From an uncultured Erythrobacter sp. (GTDB lineage: Bacteria; Pseudomonadota; Alphaproteobacteria; Sphingomonadales; Sphingomonadaceae), in contig CAMYIQ010000162.1 in the NCBI GenBank assembly GCA_947258465.1, positions 1 through 20,840 on the forward strand: a DNA stretch of 20,840 nucleotides. The letters are read 5' to 3'. The position numbers were made by a program, and so were the translations under genes. The first letter of the stretch is position 1, and each line of letters opens with the position of its first letter. The notes beneath the pieces are model-generated. The model was given only the letters and a program-made list of their open reading frames with translations, searched no databases and was not told where the DNA came from. Below are positions 7,809-14,965 of the stretch, piece after piece.

Positions 7809-7843
7809 TCGGCCCGGCGCTGGGGTCTATAGCGCCGGACCGA
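7809..7843 (-). other. 13-bp stem-loop in the ilvB 5' leader
   Basis: The arms 7809-7821 and 7831-7843 pair along all 13 positions with a single G-U on the minus-strand RNA, around a 9-nt loop. The stem is GC-rich. On the minus strand it is followed by TTTGTGTCTC, too few uridines for a strong intrinsic terminator; on the plus strand CTTTGCTTTAAAT follows. It lies a base or two after the predicted start site of the ilvB promoter, so it could be a 5'-end stabiliser, part of an attenuation device, or simply a terminator for miaA read-through. No leader peptide rich in Val, Leu or Ile was seen. Confidence 0.6.
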
Positions 7844-7851
7844 CTTTGCTT

Positions 7852-7880
7852 TAAATAGGTGTGTTGAATTTCACGGTCAA
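7852..7880 (-). promoter_or_regulatory. predicted sigma70-type promoter for ilvB
   Basis: On the minus strand TTGACC (7880-7875) is followed after exactly 17 nt by TATTTA (7857-7852). The -35 matches five of six consensus bases; the -10 keeps the first three (TAT) only. The expected start point is near 7845, giving a leader of about 78 nt that begins with the stem-loop. The -35 box overlaps the miaA stop codon (7879-7877). Confidence 0.45.
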
Positions 7881-8830
7881 CCGTCATTTTGAAATAATGA
7901 AACAAAAAAATCGCGTTCTGCATCAATTTTGTTATCCGTGCGCGGCCAGTCATCCGGTGGCTGGTTACGGAACCATGTGTATTGCCGTTTGGCATACTGG
8001 CGCGTTGCGGTCTGGCCAGCGGCGATAGCTTGAGCCCGCGATAGTTCGCCTTGGAGGAGGGCGGCGATTTCCGGTACGCCAATGGCGCGCATCACGGGCA
8101 GGCCCGGATCGAGGTGGCGGGCAAGCAGCGCCTCGACTTCCTCGATGGCCCCGGCATCCAGCATGCGTTCGAACCGCAAGTCGCAGCGGGCGAAGAGCCA
8201 ATCACGATCGGGCAGAAGAACCAGAGGGTGCAGTGTGACTTCCTGCCCGATGCCGCCGGACTTGTGTTTCTGCCACTCGCTCAGCGTTCGCCCGGTCGAA
8301 CGAACGACTTCGAGCGCCCGCGCGGTTCGCGTGGCATCGGCCGGGGCGAGGCGGGACGCTGCTTGCGTGTCTTCGGTTTCCAGAGCGGCGCGCGCCTCCG
8401 TTTGCGTCAAAGCCCGCACCGCCTCGCGAATGTCTGGAGCGATCTCTGGCACCGGGGCGATACCGTCGAGCAATGTGCGCAGGTACAGGCCTGTCCCGCC
8501 GCACAGGATCGGTACGGCGTTATCCGCATGCACTTGCCCGATCGCCTGTTTCGCTGCGTCGGCCCATTCGGCGGCCGAGCAAATCTCTGCTCCGTCCCAG
8601 GTTCCGAACAGGCGATGCGCGATCCCGCCCATCTCTTGTTCCGTCGGGCGGGCGGACAGGATGCGCAGGTCGCGATAGACCTGCTGGCTATCCGCATTGA
8701 CGACCACCCCCCGGCGGCCATCTTGTTCGAGTCGCTGTGCCAGCCTGACCGCGAGATCGCTCTTGCCGCTCGCCGTCGGCCCTGCGATGAGCGCGACCGG
8801 TTTTTGATATGGAGACGTATTGGTGCTCAT
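7877..8830 (-). CDS. miaA: tRNA dimethylallyltransferase
   Basis: This 317-aa enzyme adds a dimethylallyl group to A37 of tRNAs that read UNN codons. The P-loop GPTASGKS is at 17-24, followed by ADSQQVYRD (46-54), a core catalytic segment with the conserved Asp, then LCGGTGLYLRTLLDG (109-123). The C-terminal RQYAKRQYTWFRNQ is typical of MiaA. The frame is open upstream, but the ATG at 8830 is the most downstream start that keeps the P-loop, and MSTNTSPYQKPVALIAG is a normal N-terminus. There is no strong Shine-Dalgarno. The first codons overlap those of divergent serB, so its promoter must lie within the serB coding region. Downstream is the ilvB promoter. Confidence 0.96.
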   Translation of the reverse strand: MSTNTSPYQKPVALIAGPTASGKSDLAVRLAQRLEQDGRRGVVVNADSQQVYRDLRILSARPTEQEMGGIAHRLFGTWDGAEICSAAEWADAAKQAIGQVHADNAVPILCGGTGLYLRTLLDGIAPVPEIAPDIREAVRALTQTEARAALETEDTQAASRLAPADATRTARALEVVRSTGRTLSEWQKHKSGGIGQEVTLHPLVLLPDRDWLFARCDLRFERMLDAGAIEEVEALLARHLDPGLPVMRAIGVPEIAALLQGELSRAQAIAAGQTATRQYAKRQYTWFRNQPPDDWPRTDNKIDAERDFFVSLFQNDG

Positions 8831-9719
8831 CGCCCGGCTGATAGCAGACATGGACAGCGTGGAAACACGGCTCGACGCAGCGATGAAGGCGCTGGCCGCC
8901 GCCGACATGCCGGTCGCGATGGCAGGCATGCACGATTTTTGCGGAGACGTGCTGCAGCTTTCGCTTCCCGAGGGCGACCGCGCGCGGTTGACAGGAACGC
9001 TTGCCGAGCATTTCGGCGATTGCGACTTGCTCGTGGCCGATCACGAGATCGAGGTGCCGCGTCTGTTCGTGTCGGACATGGATTCCACCATGATCGGGCA
9101 GGAGTGTATCGACGAACTCGCGGATTTCGCCGATCTCAAGGACAGGGTCGCCGCGATTACCGAACGCGCAATGCGCGGCGAACTCGACTTCGAAAACGCG
9201 CTGAAAGAACGCGTGGGACTGCTGGAAGGTCTGGAGGAGGCCGCGATCGAGCAGTGCCTCTCCGACAGGATCCGGCCGGTCGAAGGCGCCCGGACGCTGG
9301 TGGCGACATTGCGCAGCAAAGGCTGTCGCTCCGTGCTGGTAACCGGCGGGTTCCACCACTTCGCCGATCCGGTTGCCGAACAACTGGGCTTCGAACGCGT
9401 GGTCGGCAATCGCCTTGGCGTTGCGGGCGGAGCGCTGACCGGGCTGCTCGCCGGTCCGGTCAGCGATGCATCGACCAAGCTGGCGACGCTGGAGGAGGAG
9501 CGCGCGCAATTGGGCGAGGGCGCTCGCGTGCTCGCAACGGGGGACGGGGCCAACGATATCCCCATGATCGAGGCGGCGGACTACGGTATTGCCTACCGCG
9601 CGAAACCCAAGGCACGCGAAGCCGCGAACGGACGTATCGAGAGCCAGAGCCTGACTTCGATACTCAAGCTGCTGGGCATTCCGGAGCGTGAGTGGATCGA
9701 CGAGGCGACGCCTGCCTAA
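8823..9719 (+). CDS. serB: phosphoserine phosphatase
   Basis: This 298-aa HAD-superfamily enzyme performs the last step of serine synthesis, hydrolysing O-phosphoserine. HAD motif I is SDMDST at 84-89, with nucleophile D85 and acid/base D87. Motif II lies in VTGGFHHF (173-180), K219 is the likely motif III lysine, and GDGANDIPMI is at 240-249. Residues 1-75 form the ACT-like N-terminal region seen in longer SerB proteins. I chose the GTG at 8823, giving 'MLIARLIAD', because GGAG (8811-8814) sits 8 nt upstream. A TTG at 8820 and an ATG at 8850 are alternatives, the ATG lacking a ribosome-binding site. The start overlaps divergent miaA by 8 bases. Confidence 0.96.
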   Translation: MLIARLIADMDSVETRLDAAMKALAAADMPVAMAGMHDFCGDVLQLSLPEGDRARLTGTLAEHFGDCDLLVADHEIEVPRLFVSDMDSTMIGQECIDELADFADLKDRVAAITERAMRGELDFENALKERVGLLEGLEEAAIEQCLSDRIRPVEGARTLVATLRSKGCRSVLVTGGFHHFADPVAEQLGFERVVGNRLGVAGGALTGLLAGPVSDASTKLATLEEERAQLGEGARVLATGDGANDIPMIEAADYGIAYRAKPKAREAANGRIESQSLTSILKLLGIPEREWIDEATPA

Positions 9720-9741
9720 GGATTGGCGCGCTTTTCCAATT

Positions 9742-9773
9742 GTGTAGGCCGGGTTTCTGATAGGAACCTACAC
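9742..9773 (+). other. inverted repeat over the coq4 ribosome-binding site
   Basis: Arms GTGTAGG (9742-9748) and CCTACAC (9767-9773) are perfect inverted repeats 18 bases apart, directly before the coq4 ATG at 9776. The AGGAA ribosome-binding site (9762-9766) lies inside the loop. An alternative pairing, GGTTTC with GGAACC, would occlude it. This could be a regulator's operator or an RNA hairpin limiting translation. The arms are short, so chance is not excluded. Confidence 0.35.
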
Positions 9774-9775
9774 CT

Positions 9776-10621
9776 ATGGACAAGCAGATGAATGGCAGCG
9801 CCTCTACCATTGCCGACCTCGAAACCGCTCGCGATGGTACGCCGCTGCGTCATCCTGGTCGGCCCAGGGCACGCTATCGCCCCCTGACTGCTATCAGGCA
9901 TTTCCGCGAACTGCTGAAGGACAAGGAAAACACTGCCGAGGTTTTCCGGATCTACGACGCGCTCCCCTCGGGACAGTTCATACCGCGTGTTCGCGCGCTC
10001 ACGCTCAGCCCCCATGGCGAAGCCTTGCGCGCAAGCGAACCCTATCTTCCGACGATCCTCGACGACCATGATGCCTTGCGCAAACTCCCTAAGGGGTCGG
10101 TTGCGCATGCCTATTGCGATTTCATGGAACGCGAAGGTCTGTCGGCCGCAGGTCTGGTCGAGGAATCCGAGAAAGCCGACCAACCTGTTTACGACGACTT
10201 GATTCAATGGTTCGGCTTCCGCCAGCGGGACACGCATGATCTCATGCATGTGCTGACCGGATACGGCCGCGATGCGCTGGGCGAGCAATGCGTGCTGCTA
10301 TTCACGCACGGGCAGAGCCCGAACCACGGGCATCTGCTGTTGGGCTACGCCGGTTCCTTGCATCTCAAGAAACTGGTGAAGAGCGCCGCCCCGGTGATGA
10401 AGGCGGTGCGCCAGGCCCATCGCACGGGGAAGGCATGTCCGCCGCTGGTCGGCCTTTCGATCCGCGAACTCTTGGCGAAGGATCTGCGGCAAGCGCGCGC
10501 CGAGCTCAATATTCCCGAGCCCGACCGGTACCGCGAATGTCACCGCATCTGGCGCGAGGAGGGGATCGACCCCTACGATCTGCTGGCGCAGCAGGAACCG
10601 GAACTGGCCGCTGCCGCCTGA
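9776..10621 (+). CDS. coq4: ubiquinone biosynthesis protein Coq4
   Basis: This 281-aa protein belongs to the Coq4 family (PF05019), needed for ubiquinone synthesis. In eukaryotes it organises the CoQ complex, and recent work assigns it removal of the C1 carboxyl of the ring precursor. The family metal-binding signature HDxxH-x11-E is exact: H154, D155, H158 and E170 in HDLMHVLTGYG and what follows. A second conserved His-rich stretch, HGQSPNHGHL, is at 178-187. The N-terminal 30 residues are polar and poorly conserved. The start at 9776 has AGGAA nine bases upstream; an ATG at 9788 is also possible. It sits downstream of serB, separated by a short inverted repeat, and converges on the nitroreductase with a 10-nt gap. 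Confidence 0.95.
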   Translation: MDKQMNGSASTIADLETARDGTPLRHPGRPRARYRPLTAIRHFRELLKDKENTAEVFRIYDALPSGQFIPRVRALTLSPHGEALRASEPYLPTILDDHDALRKLPKGSVAHAYCDFMEREGLSAAGLVEESEKADQPVYDDLIQWFGFRQRDTHDLMHVLTGYGRDALGEQCVLLFTHGQSPNHGHLLLGYAGSLHLKKLVKSAAPVMKAVRQAHRTGKACPPLVGLSIRELLAKDLRQARAELNIPEPDRYRECHRIWREEGIDPYDLLAQQEPELAAAA

Positions 10622-10631
10622 TCGCAGCGTG

Positions 10632-11303
10632 TCATAACCAACTGGCGATCCGGTCCAGCGGCTTTTTCTTCAGGGCGTGGGCGGGGACGGTGGCCCCCTT
10701 TTCGGGATGGCCCACGACCACGACCATCAGGGGCTTTTCCCAATCGGGCCGTCCGCATATTTCGCGCAGGAAACCCATGGGGGAGGGCGTGTGAGTCAGC
10801 GTTGCGAGACCTGCTTCATGGAGGGTTGCGATCAGCATCCCACAGGCGATGCCGACGCTTTCATTGACATAGTAGTTCTGCGTTTTGCCATCTTCCTCGA
10901 TGCCGCCCTTGCGCTGGGCGAAGACGACGATCAGCCAGGGCGCGGTTTCCAGAAACGGTTTGTCTTCGTCGGTGCCTAGCGGAGCCAAGGCGGTCAGCCA
11001 TTCCTCGCTCGCCTTTCCGGCATAGAAATTGCGTTCCTCTGCCTCCGCAGCTTCGCGGATGGCGCGCTTCTTTTCGGGCGACGAGACCACGGCGAAATGC
11101 CAAGGCTGATGATTGGCGCCGTTGGGCGCTGTCCCGGCGGCCTCGATTGCGGCCTCGATCACCGCGCGCGGCACCGGCTCATCGGAAAAATAGCGGCATG
11201 TGCGCCGCTGCTGCAGCCGGTCGCGCAGAGCGCGAGCCCGGGCGATGCTTTCCTCGTCAGCAATATCGGGAAGTGAGTAGGGAACCGTTTCGTAATCGCG
11301 CAT
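10632..11303 (-). CDS. nitroreductase-fold flavoprotein of the iodotyrosine deiodinase type
   Basis: This 223-aa FMN protein of the nitroreductase superfamily reads closest to iodotyrosine deiodinase (IYD). RRTCRYFSDEPVP (33-45), AAGTAPNGANHQPWHF (55-70), VNESVGIACGMLIATLHEAG (146-165) and PSPMGFLREICGRP (173-186) follow the IYD pattern. The substrate-clamping residues of mammalian IYD (Glu, Tyr four residues on, Lys 21 later) are present with the same spacing: E90, Y94 and K115. It lacks the mammalian membrane anchor. Reductive dehalogenation of halotyrosine or a related phenol is plausible; generic nitroreductase activity is the fallback. The ATG at 11303 is preferred over 11345 because the family N-terminus fits and AGG lies upstream. 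It follows the DUF3052 gene after 124 nt on the same strand. Confidence 0.88.
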   Translation of the reverse strand: MRDYETVPYSLPDIADEESIARARALRDRLQQRRTCRYFSDEPVPRAVIEAAIEAAGTAPNGANHQPWHFAVVSSPEKKRAIREAAEAEERNFYAGKASEEWLTALAPLGTDEDKPFLETAPWLIVVFAQRKGGIEEDGKTQNYYVNESVGIACGMLIATLHEAGLATLTHTPSPMGFLREICGRPDWEKPLMVVVVGHPEKGATVPAHALKKKPLDRIASWL

Positions 11304-11427
11304 AATCCCAGACCTATCGCATGATGCTGCGCGCTTCGCCCTCAAGTTCGGAACGGTCGAACGGGTATCCCCGGTCGAGCGCGGCAGGCAGCTCGAATCT
11401 AAGGGGCACGATTACGGGTATTTCGCT

Positions 11428-11838
11428 TCAGCGCAATTCCTTGCGGATCACCAGCTTGAGGCCGGACCAAACCTCGTCGACTGCGCAGACCTTGGTATCG
11501 ACCAGGCCCATAGGAAGCGCGATCTCGCGGATCGTGTCTTCCGTGATGTCGGTTTGCACCGTGCCGGCTTTCTTCGGCCAGCTCACCCAGATGTGACCAT
11601 CGCGGGCCATATGCTCGCGCAAAGCGCCCAGTTTCGCTTCGAGGTCCGCGCGCTTGGTGACGAAAATATGCGCCGCGTCCGGTGTCTCCTCCGGCCGTCC
11701 GACGAAGGTCAGCTCCAGGGCATATTCGCCGATCTCGTCCTGGACACTCTCGGGCATCGCGTCGAACCAGACGCGCAGACCATCGCGCAGGCTGAGCTTC
11801 TTGGCGAGCGGCGTTTCGGAATAGCCCGCCGCCGCCAC
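11428..11838 (-). CDS. DUF3052 family protein
   Basis: This 136-aa cytosolic protein of unknown function matches the DUF3052 family. The N-terminal AGYSETPLAKKL (4-15), central WVSWPKK (84-90) and C-terminal GLVDTKVCAVDEVWSGLKLV (111-130) are its hallmarks. The fold is predicted to resemble a methyltransferase-like Rossmann domain without an obvious cofactor loop; that is impression only. The start is GTG at 11838, one base after the purL TAA, with GGAG eight bases upstream inside purL's last codons. A longer frame from ATG 11895 would overlap purL by 56 bases and lacks family similarity. Translation is probably coupled to purL. Confidence 0.85.
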   Translation of the reverse strand: MAAAGYSETPLAKKLSLRDGLRVWFDAMPESVQDEIGEYALELTFVGRPEETPDAAHIFVTKRADLEAKLGALREHMARDGHIWVSWPKKAGTVQTDITEDTIREIALPMGLVDTKVCAVDEVWSGLKLVIRKELR

Positions 11839-11839
11839 C

Positions 11840-14074
11840 TTACTGCTCCATCCAATCGGAAAAGAAGCTGCGATGCGCAGCGCGCATGTCTGCAATCGTG
11901 TTGCCGAACAGCGTGTTGCCGCCCGTCTTGCCGATGCGGCGAATACCGATGGAGGCGGTCTCGTCGTTTTCCGTGCCCCTGGCGAGGGCTTCGTTGAGCG
12001 CCTGCGTATCGGGAACGGTCACGACATAGCGGCCCTGATCCTCGCCGAACCACCATGCGGCCTGCGAATATTCCTCGTTCCACTCCACATCGGCGCCAAT
12101 GCCGCCGGCCATGGCCATTTCAGCAAGCGCGATGGCGAGCCCGCCATCCGATACGTCGTGAACTGCGCTGACCAGACCGTCGGCGATGAGTTGAAGGACG
12201 ATCCTGCCTGCGCTCTTCTCGACCGTGAGATCGGTGGGCGGGGTTCGCCCTTCGTCGCGGCCGTGAATCTCGCTGAGCCACAGCGACTTGCCGAGATGCG
12301 AACGCTCGGGATCGGCGGTCGCCCATTCCTCGGCATGGATGAGGTAGATTGCCTCGCCCTCGGCTTTGAATGGCATGGTCATCATGCGGTCGTAATCGTC
12401 GATCAGGCCGACGCCGCCGATGGCCGGGGTGGGCAGGATGGCCGAGCCGCCGCCGGTCGCCTTGCTTTCGTTGTAGAGGCTGACATTGCCGCTCACGATC
12501 GGGAAATCGAGCATGCGGCAGGCGCGGCCCATGCCTTCGAGGGCATGGACGAACTGCGCCATGATTTCCGGGCGCTGCGGATTGGCGAAATTGAGGCAGT
12601 TGGTCACCGCCAGCGGACGCGCGCCGACTGCGCACAGGTTGCGATAAGCCTCGGCAATGGCTTGCTTGCCGCCTTCATAGGGATCGGCATGGACATAGCG
12701 CGGGGTGCAATCGGTACTGATCGCCAGCGCCTTCTTAGTGCCGTGCACGCGAACCACGCCCGCATCGCCGCCGGTCTGGACCGTATCCGCGCCGACCTGG
12801 CTGTCGTACTGCTCCGAAATCCAATTGCGCGAGGACAGGTTGGGCGAGGCGAGCAGCTTTATCAAATCGCCGCCGACATCATCGGTATCGGGACGCTCGG
12901 TCATCGGCTTGATGCCGGCCCAGGCGGTGTAATCCTCCTTCGAGAGATACGGGCGGTCGTATTCGGGCGCATCGGCTGCGAGCGGGCCGAGCGGAATGTC
13001 GCACACCACCTCGCCGCCGAATTCGAGCACCATGTGCTGTGTATCGGTGACCTCGCCGATGACGGCAAAATCGAGTTCCCATTTCTCGAAGATAGCCGCG
13101 GCCATTTCTTCCTTGCCGGGCTTCAAAACCATGAGCATGCGCTCCTGGCTCTCGCTCAGCATCATCTCGTAAGGCGTCATGCCCTCTTCGCGGCAGGGGA
13201 CCTTGTTCATGTCGAGGCGGATGCCCGCCTTGCCGTTCGTCGCCATTTCGACGCTGGAGGAGGTGAGGCCCGCCGCGCCCATATCCTGGATGGCGACGAT
13301 CGCATCGGTCGCCATCAGCTCGAGGCAGGCTTCGATCAGCAGCTTCTCGGTAAAGGGGTCGCCCACCTGCACAGTGGGGCGCTTGGCGTCGGCGTCTTCC
13401 TCGAAATCGGCAGAGGCCATGGTCGCGCCGTGAATGCCGTCCCGGCCGGTCTTCGAGCCGACATAGACGATCGGGTTGCCGACGCCGGTCGCTGCCGAAT
13501 AGAAGATCTTGTCGGCATCGGCGACGCCCACCGTCATCGCATTGACCAGAATGTTGCCGTCATAGGCGGGGTGGAAATTGGTCTCGCCGCACACCGTCGG
13601 CACGCCGACGCAGTTGCCGTAGCCGCCGATGCCCGCGACCACGCCCTGCACGAGGTGTTTCATCTTCGGGTGCTCGGGACGGCCGAAGCGCAGCGCATTG
13701 GCGTTCGCCACCGGGCGCGCACCCATGGTGAAAACGTCGCGCAGAATGCCGCCGACGCCGGTCGCTGCGCCCTGGTAGGGCTCAATATAACTGGGGTGGT
13801 TGTGGCTTTCCATCTTGAAGATGGCGGCCTGGCCATCGCCAATATCGATCACACCCGCATTCTCGCCGGGGCCGCAAATGACCCATGGCGCTTCGGTCGG
13901 CAGCTTCTTGAGATGCAGGCGGCTCGACTTGTACGAGCAATGCTCCGACCACATGACCGAAAAGATGCCCAGCTCCACCAGATTGGGCTCGCGGCCCAAC
14001 GCGTGCAGGACGCGCTCGTATTCCTCGGTGGAGAGCCCATGTTGCTCGACGACTTCGGGAGTGATTTCGCTCAT
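11840..14074 (-). CDS. purL: phosphoribosylformylglycinamidine synthase subunit PurL
   Basis: This 744-aa ATP-dependent ligase subunit catalyses the fourth step of purine synthesis. It is the small PurL type, which needs separate PurS and PurQ; neither is in the window. MWSEHCSYKSSR at 41-52 holds the catalytic His region, GPGENAGVIDIGDG at 68-81 and KMESHNHPS at 88-96 bind nucleotide, and QDMGAAGLTSSS and the later SDGGLAIALAEMA are AIRS-type signatures. The ATG at 14074 (MSEITPEVVEQHGL) follows AAGGGCG and begins the family N-terminus; the frame stays open to 14143 but those residues look non-coding. It is flanked by a membrane protein 49 nt upstream and DUF3052 one base downstream. Confidence 0.98.
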   Translation of the reverse strand: MSEITPEVVEQHGLSTEEYERVLHALGREPNLVELGIFSVMWSEHCSYKSSRLHLKKLPTEAPWVICGPGENAGVIDIGDGQAAIFKMESHNHPSYIEPYQGAATGVGGILRDVFTMGARPVANANALRFGRPEHPKMKHLVQGVVAGIGGYGNCVGVPTVCGETNFHPAYDGNILVNAMTVGVADADKIFYSAATGVGNPIVYVGSKTGRDGIHGATMASADFEEDADAKRPTVQVGDPFTEKLLIEACLELMATDAIVAIQDMGAAGLTSSSVEMATNGKAGIRLDMNKVPCREEGMTPYEMMLSESQERMLMVLKPGKEEMAAAIFEKWELDFAVIGEVTDTQHMVLEFGGEVVCDIPLGPLAADAPEYDRPYLSKEDYTAWAGIKPMTERPDTDDVGGDLIKLLASPNLSSRNWISEQYDSQVGADTVQTGGDAGVVRVHGTKKALAISTDCTPRYVHADPYEGGKQAIAEAYRNLCAVGARPLAVTNCLNFANPQRPEIMAQFVHALEGMGRACRMLDFPIVSGNVSLYNESKATGGGSAILPTPAIGGVGLIDDYDRMMTMPFKAEGEAIYLIHAEEWATADPERSHLGKSLWLSEIHGRDEGRTPPTDLTVEKSAGRIVLQLIADGLVSAVHDVSDGGLAIALAEMAMAGGIGADVEWNEEYSQAAWWFGEDQGRYVVTVPDTQALNEALARGTENDETASIGIRRIGKTGGNTLFGNTIADMRAAHRSFFSDWMEQ

Positions 14075-14123
14075 GCGTCGCGCCCTTACGGTGCAGCGGC
14101 GCGAGGTGCAATACGGCACCGCA

Positions 14124-14804
14124 TCATGGTGGCGGGCTGGCAACTCCCAGCCCGACCGTCGCGCGGTGCCAGCGGGTCGAGGATACCCATATGCCGAGGC
14201 CTATGATGAGGGCGAAAGACAGCAGGCCCAATATCGCGAACCCCGGCCCCGCCGCCACCGGTTCCGGTCCGAACCAGGCAAACGCCTGCATCGCCAGCAA
14301 TAGTAGGAGCATGATAATGGGCGGGCCGACGGGACCTTTGGTCCGGCGCGAATACAGCCAGAACGCCGCGCCGAAAATGCCGAGTTCGATGGAGATCGCT
14401 GCCAGAGGATAATTCCACAGGCCAAGTCCGTAGGTCTGCCCGCTTCCGGAAATCGTCAGATCCGGGCGGTGCGTCAGCCAGTCGAGCACCCAATGCGATA
14501 TCACCACGATACCGGCCCAGCTTGCCGCGACGAGATTGCGCTGCGCGAAGCCGATCACGATCGCGAAACCGACCGCCCATATCGCGGAGCCAAGCAGGCT
14601 GTGCGTGAAAGGATAGTCGTAAAGATCGAGCGGGCTCATGGCGGTAATGCCCGGCGAAATCCGGAAATTCTCGATCCCCATCAGCGCGAGGGAAAAGAAC
14701 GCTATATCGACGAGCTGGGCGCCGAGAAACAGAACGCCGAGTTTTGGCGCTTCGTCCGTTATAGCGCGTGCCGCGAGCGCGGGTGCGAGATGGCCGATGA
14801 ACAT
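14124..14804 (-). CDS. integral membrane protein with conserved His/Asp residues (metal-dependent hydrolase-like)
   Basis: This 226-aa protein has about six hydrophobic segments, roughly 22-42, 70-87, 91-108, 134-151, 160-178 and 186-207. Polar residues stand at or next to membrane segments: H5 (FIGHLAPALAA), D33 (AQLVDIAFF), H68 (PFTHSLLG), H104 and D108 (SHWVLDWLTH), and H112. That His/Asp pattern resembles the YdjM-like membrane 'metal-dependent hydrolase' group, but I cannot name a substrate, and similar sphingomonad proteins are unnamed. The ATG at 14804 follows AGGGG closely. The frame continues upstream to 14891, but that part overlaps a better supported 30-codon micro-ORF. Downstream is purL, probably on the same transcript. 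Confidence 0.8.
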   Translation of the reverse strand: MFIGHLAPALAARAITDEAPKLGVLFLGAQLVDIAFFSLALMGIENFRISPGITAMSPLDLYDYPFTHSLLGSAIWAVGFAIVIGFAQRNLVAASWAGIVVISHWVLDWLTHRPDLTISGSGQTYGLGLWNYPLAAISIELGIFGAAFWLYSRRTKGPVGPPIIMLLLLLAMQAFAWFGPEPVAAGPGFAILGLLSFALIIGLGIWVSSTRWHRATVGLGVASPPP

Positions 14805-14808
14805 GCCC

Positions 14809-14901
14809 CTATCCGGCCTTGCGGGTGGCATAGGTTGCCACGCCTGCATCCAGCGCCCCGAATACCAGTGCCGCAGCAATAGCAGCGACAATCCACGTCA
14901 T
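14809..14901 (-). CDS. 30-codon hydrophobic micro-ORF upstream of the membrane protein
   Basis: ATG at 14901 is preceded by AGGGGGGCAATT, a strong ribosome-binding site about seven bases away. It encodes 30 residues: a hydrophobic stretch starting MTWIVAAIAAALVFGALDAG, then a short polar, basic tail ending in RKAG. The TAG stop lies four bases before the ATG of the membrane protein, a spacing that allows coupled translation. One transmembrane helix with a basic tail, probably cytoplasmic, is the simplest reading. It may be a true small membrane protein or a translated leader. Nothing homologous is known to me. It is the first ORF of the purL-direction transcript. Confidence 0.5.
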   Translation of the reverse strand: MTWIVAAIAAALVFGALDAGVATYATRKAG

Positions 14902-14924
14902 AATTGCCCCCCTGTTTTTGGGTT

Positions 14925-14956
14925 TACTTGACCGCGCGCAGACGGGCCGTCAATGC
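14925..14956. promoter_or_regulatory. possible divergent promoter pair between the purL-side operon and xseB
   Basis: The 64 bases between the micro-ORF start (14901) and xseB (14966) must drive both directions. TTGACC at 14928-14933 on the plus strand and TTGACG at 14953-14948 on the minus strand face each other as an inverted repeat of TTGAC. At 17 nt spacing the -10 positions are CAATGC (plus, 14951-14956) and CAAGTA (minus, 14930-14925), both poor. The -35 likeness is clear; the -10 assignment is weak. Confidence 0.3.
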
Positions 14957-14965
14957 TTGCCGGCG

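Noticed and set aside
5986..7854. Plus-strand open frame of about 622 codons opposite ilvB
   Set aside because: Antisense to the intact acetolactate synthase gene; no recognisable domain and no sensible ribosome-binding site.
7795..8082. Minus-strand frame near the ilvB leader as an attenuator leader peptide
   Set aside because: It lies mostly inside miaA and is not rich in Val, Leu or Ile; no classical attenuation peptide was found.
8051..9691. Plus-strand frame of about 546 codons spanning antisense miaA and an alternate frame of serB
   Set aside because: It crosses two real genes and its translation is Arg/Gly-rich without motifs.
11304..11427. Gap between the DUF3052 and nitroreductase genes as a promoter or RNA gene
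   Set aside because: TTGAGG-like and GCGATA-like bits occur, but no pair is convincing, and no stable fold stood out by eye.
11873..14206. Long plus-strand open frame (about 777 codons) opposite purL
   Set aside because: Purely antisense to a full, well-conserved PurL. The translation is rich in His, Ala, Gly and Arg with no domain, a usual effect of GC-biased codon use on the complementary strand.
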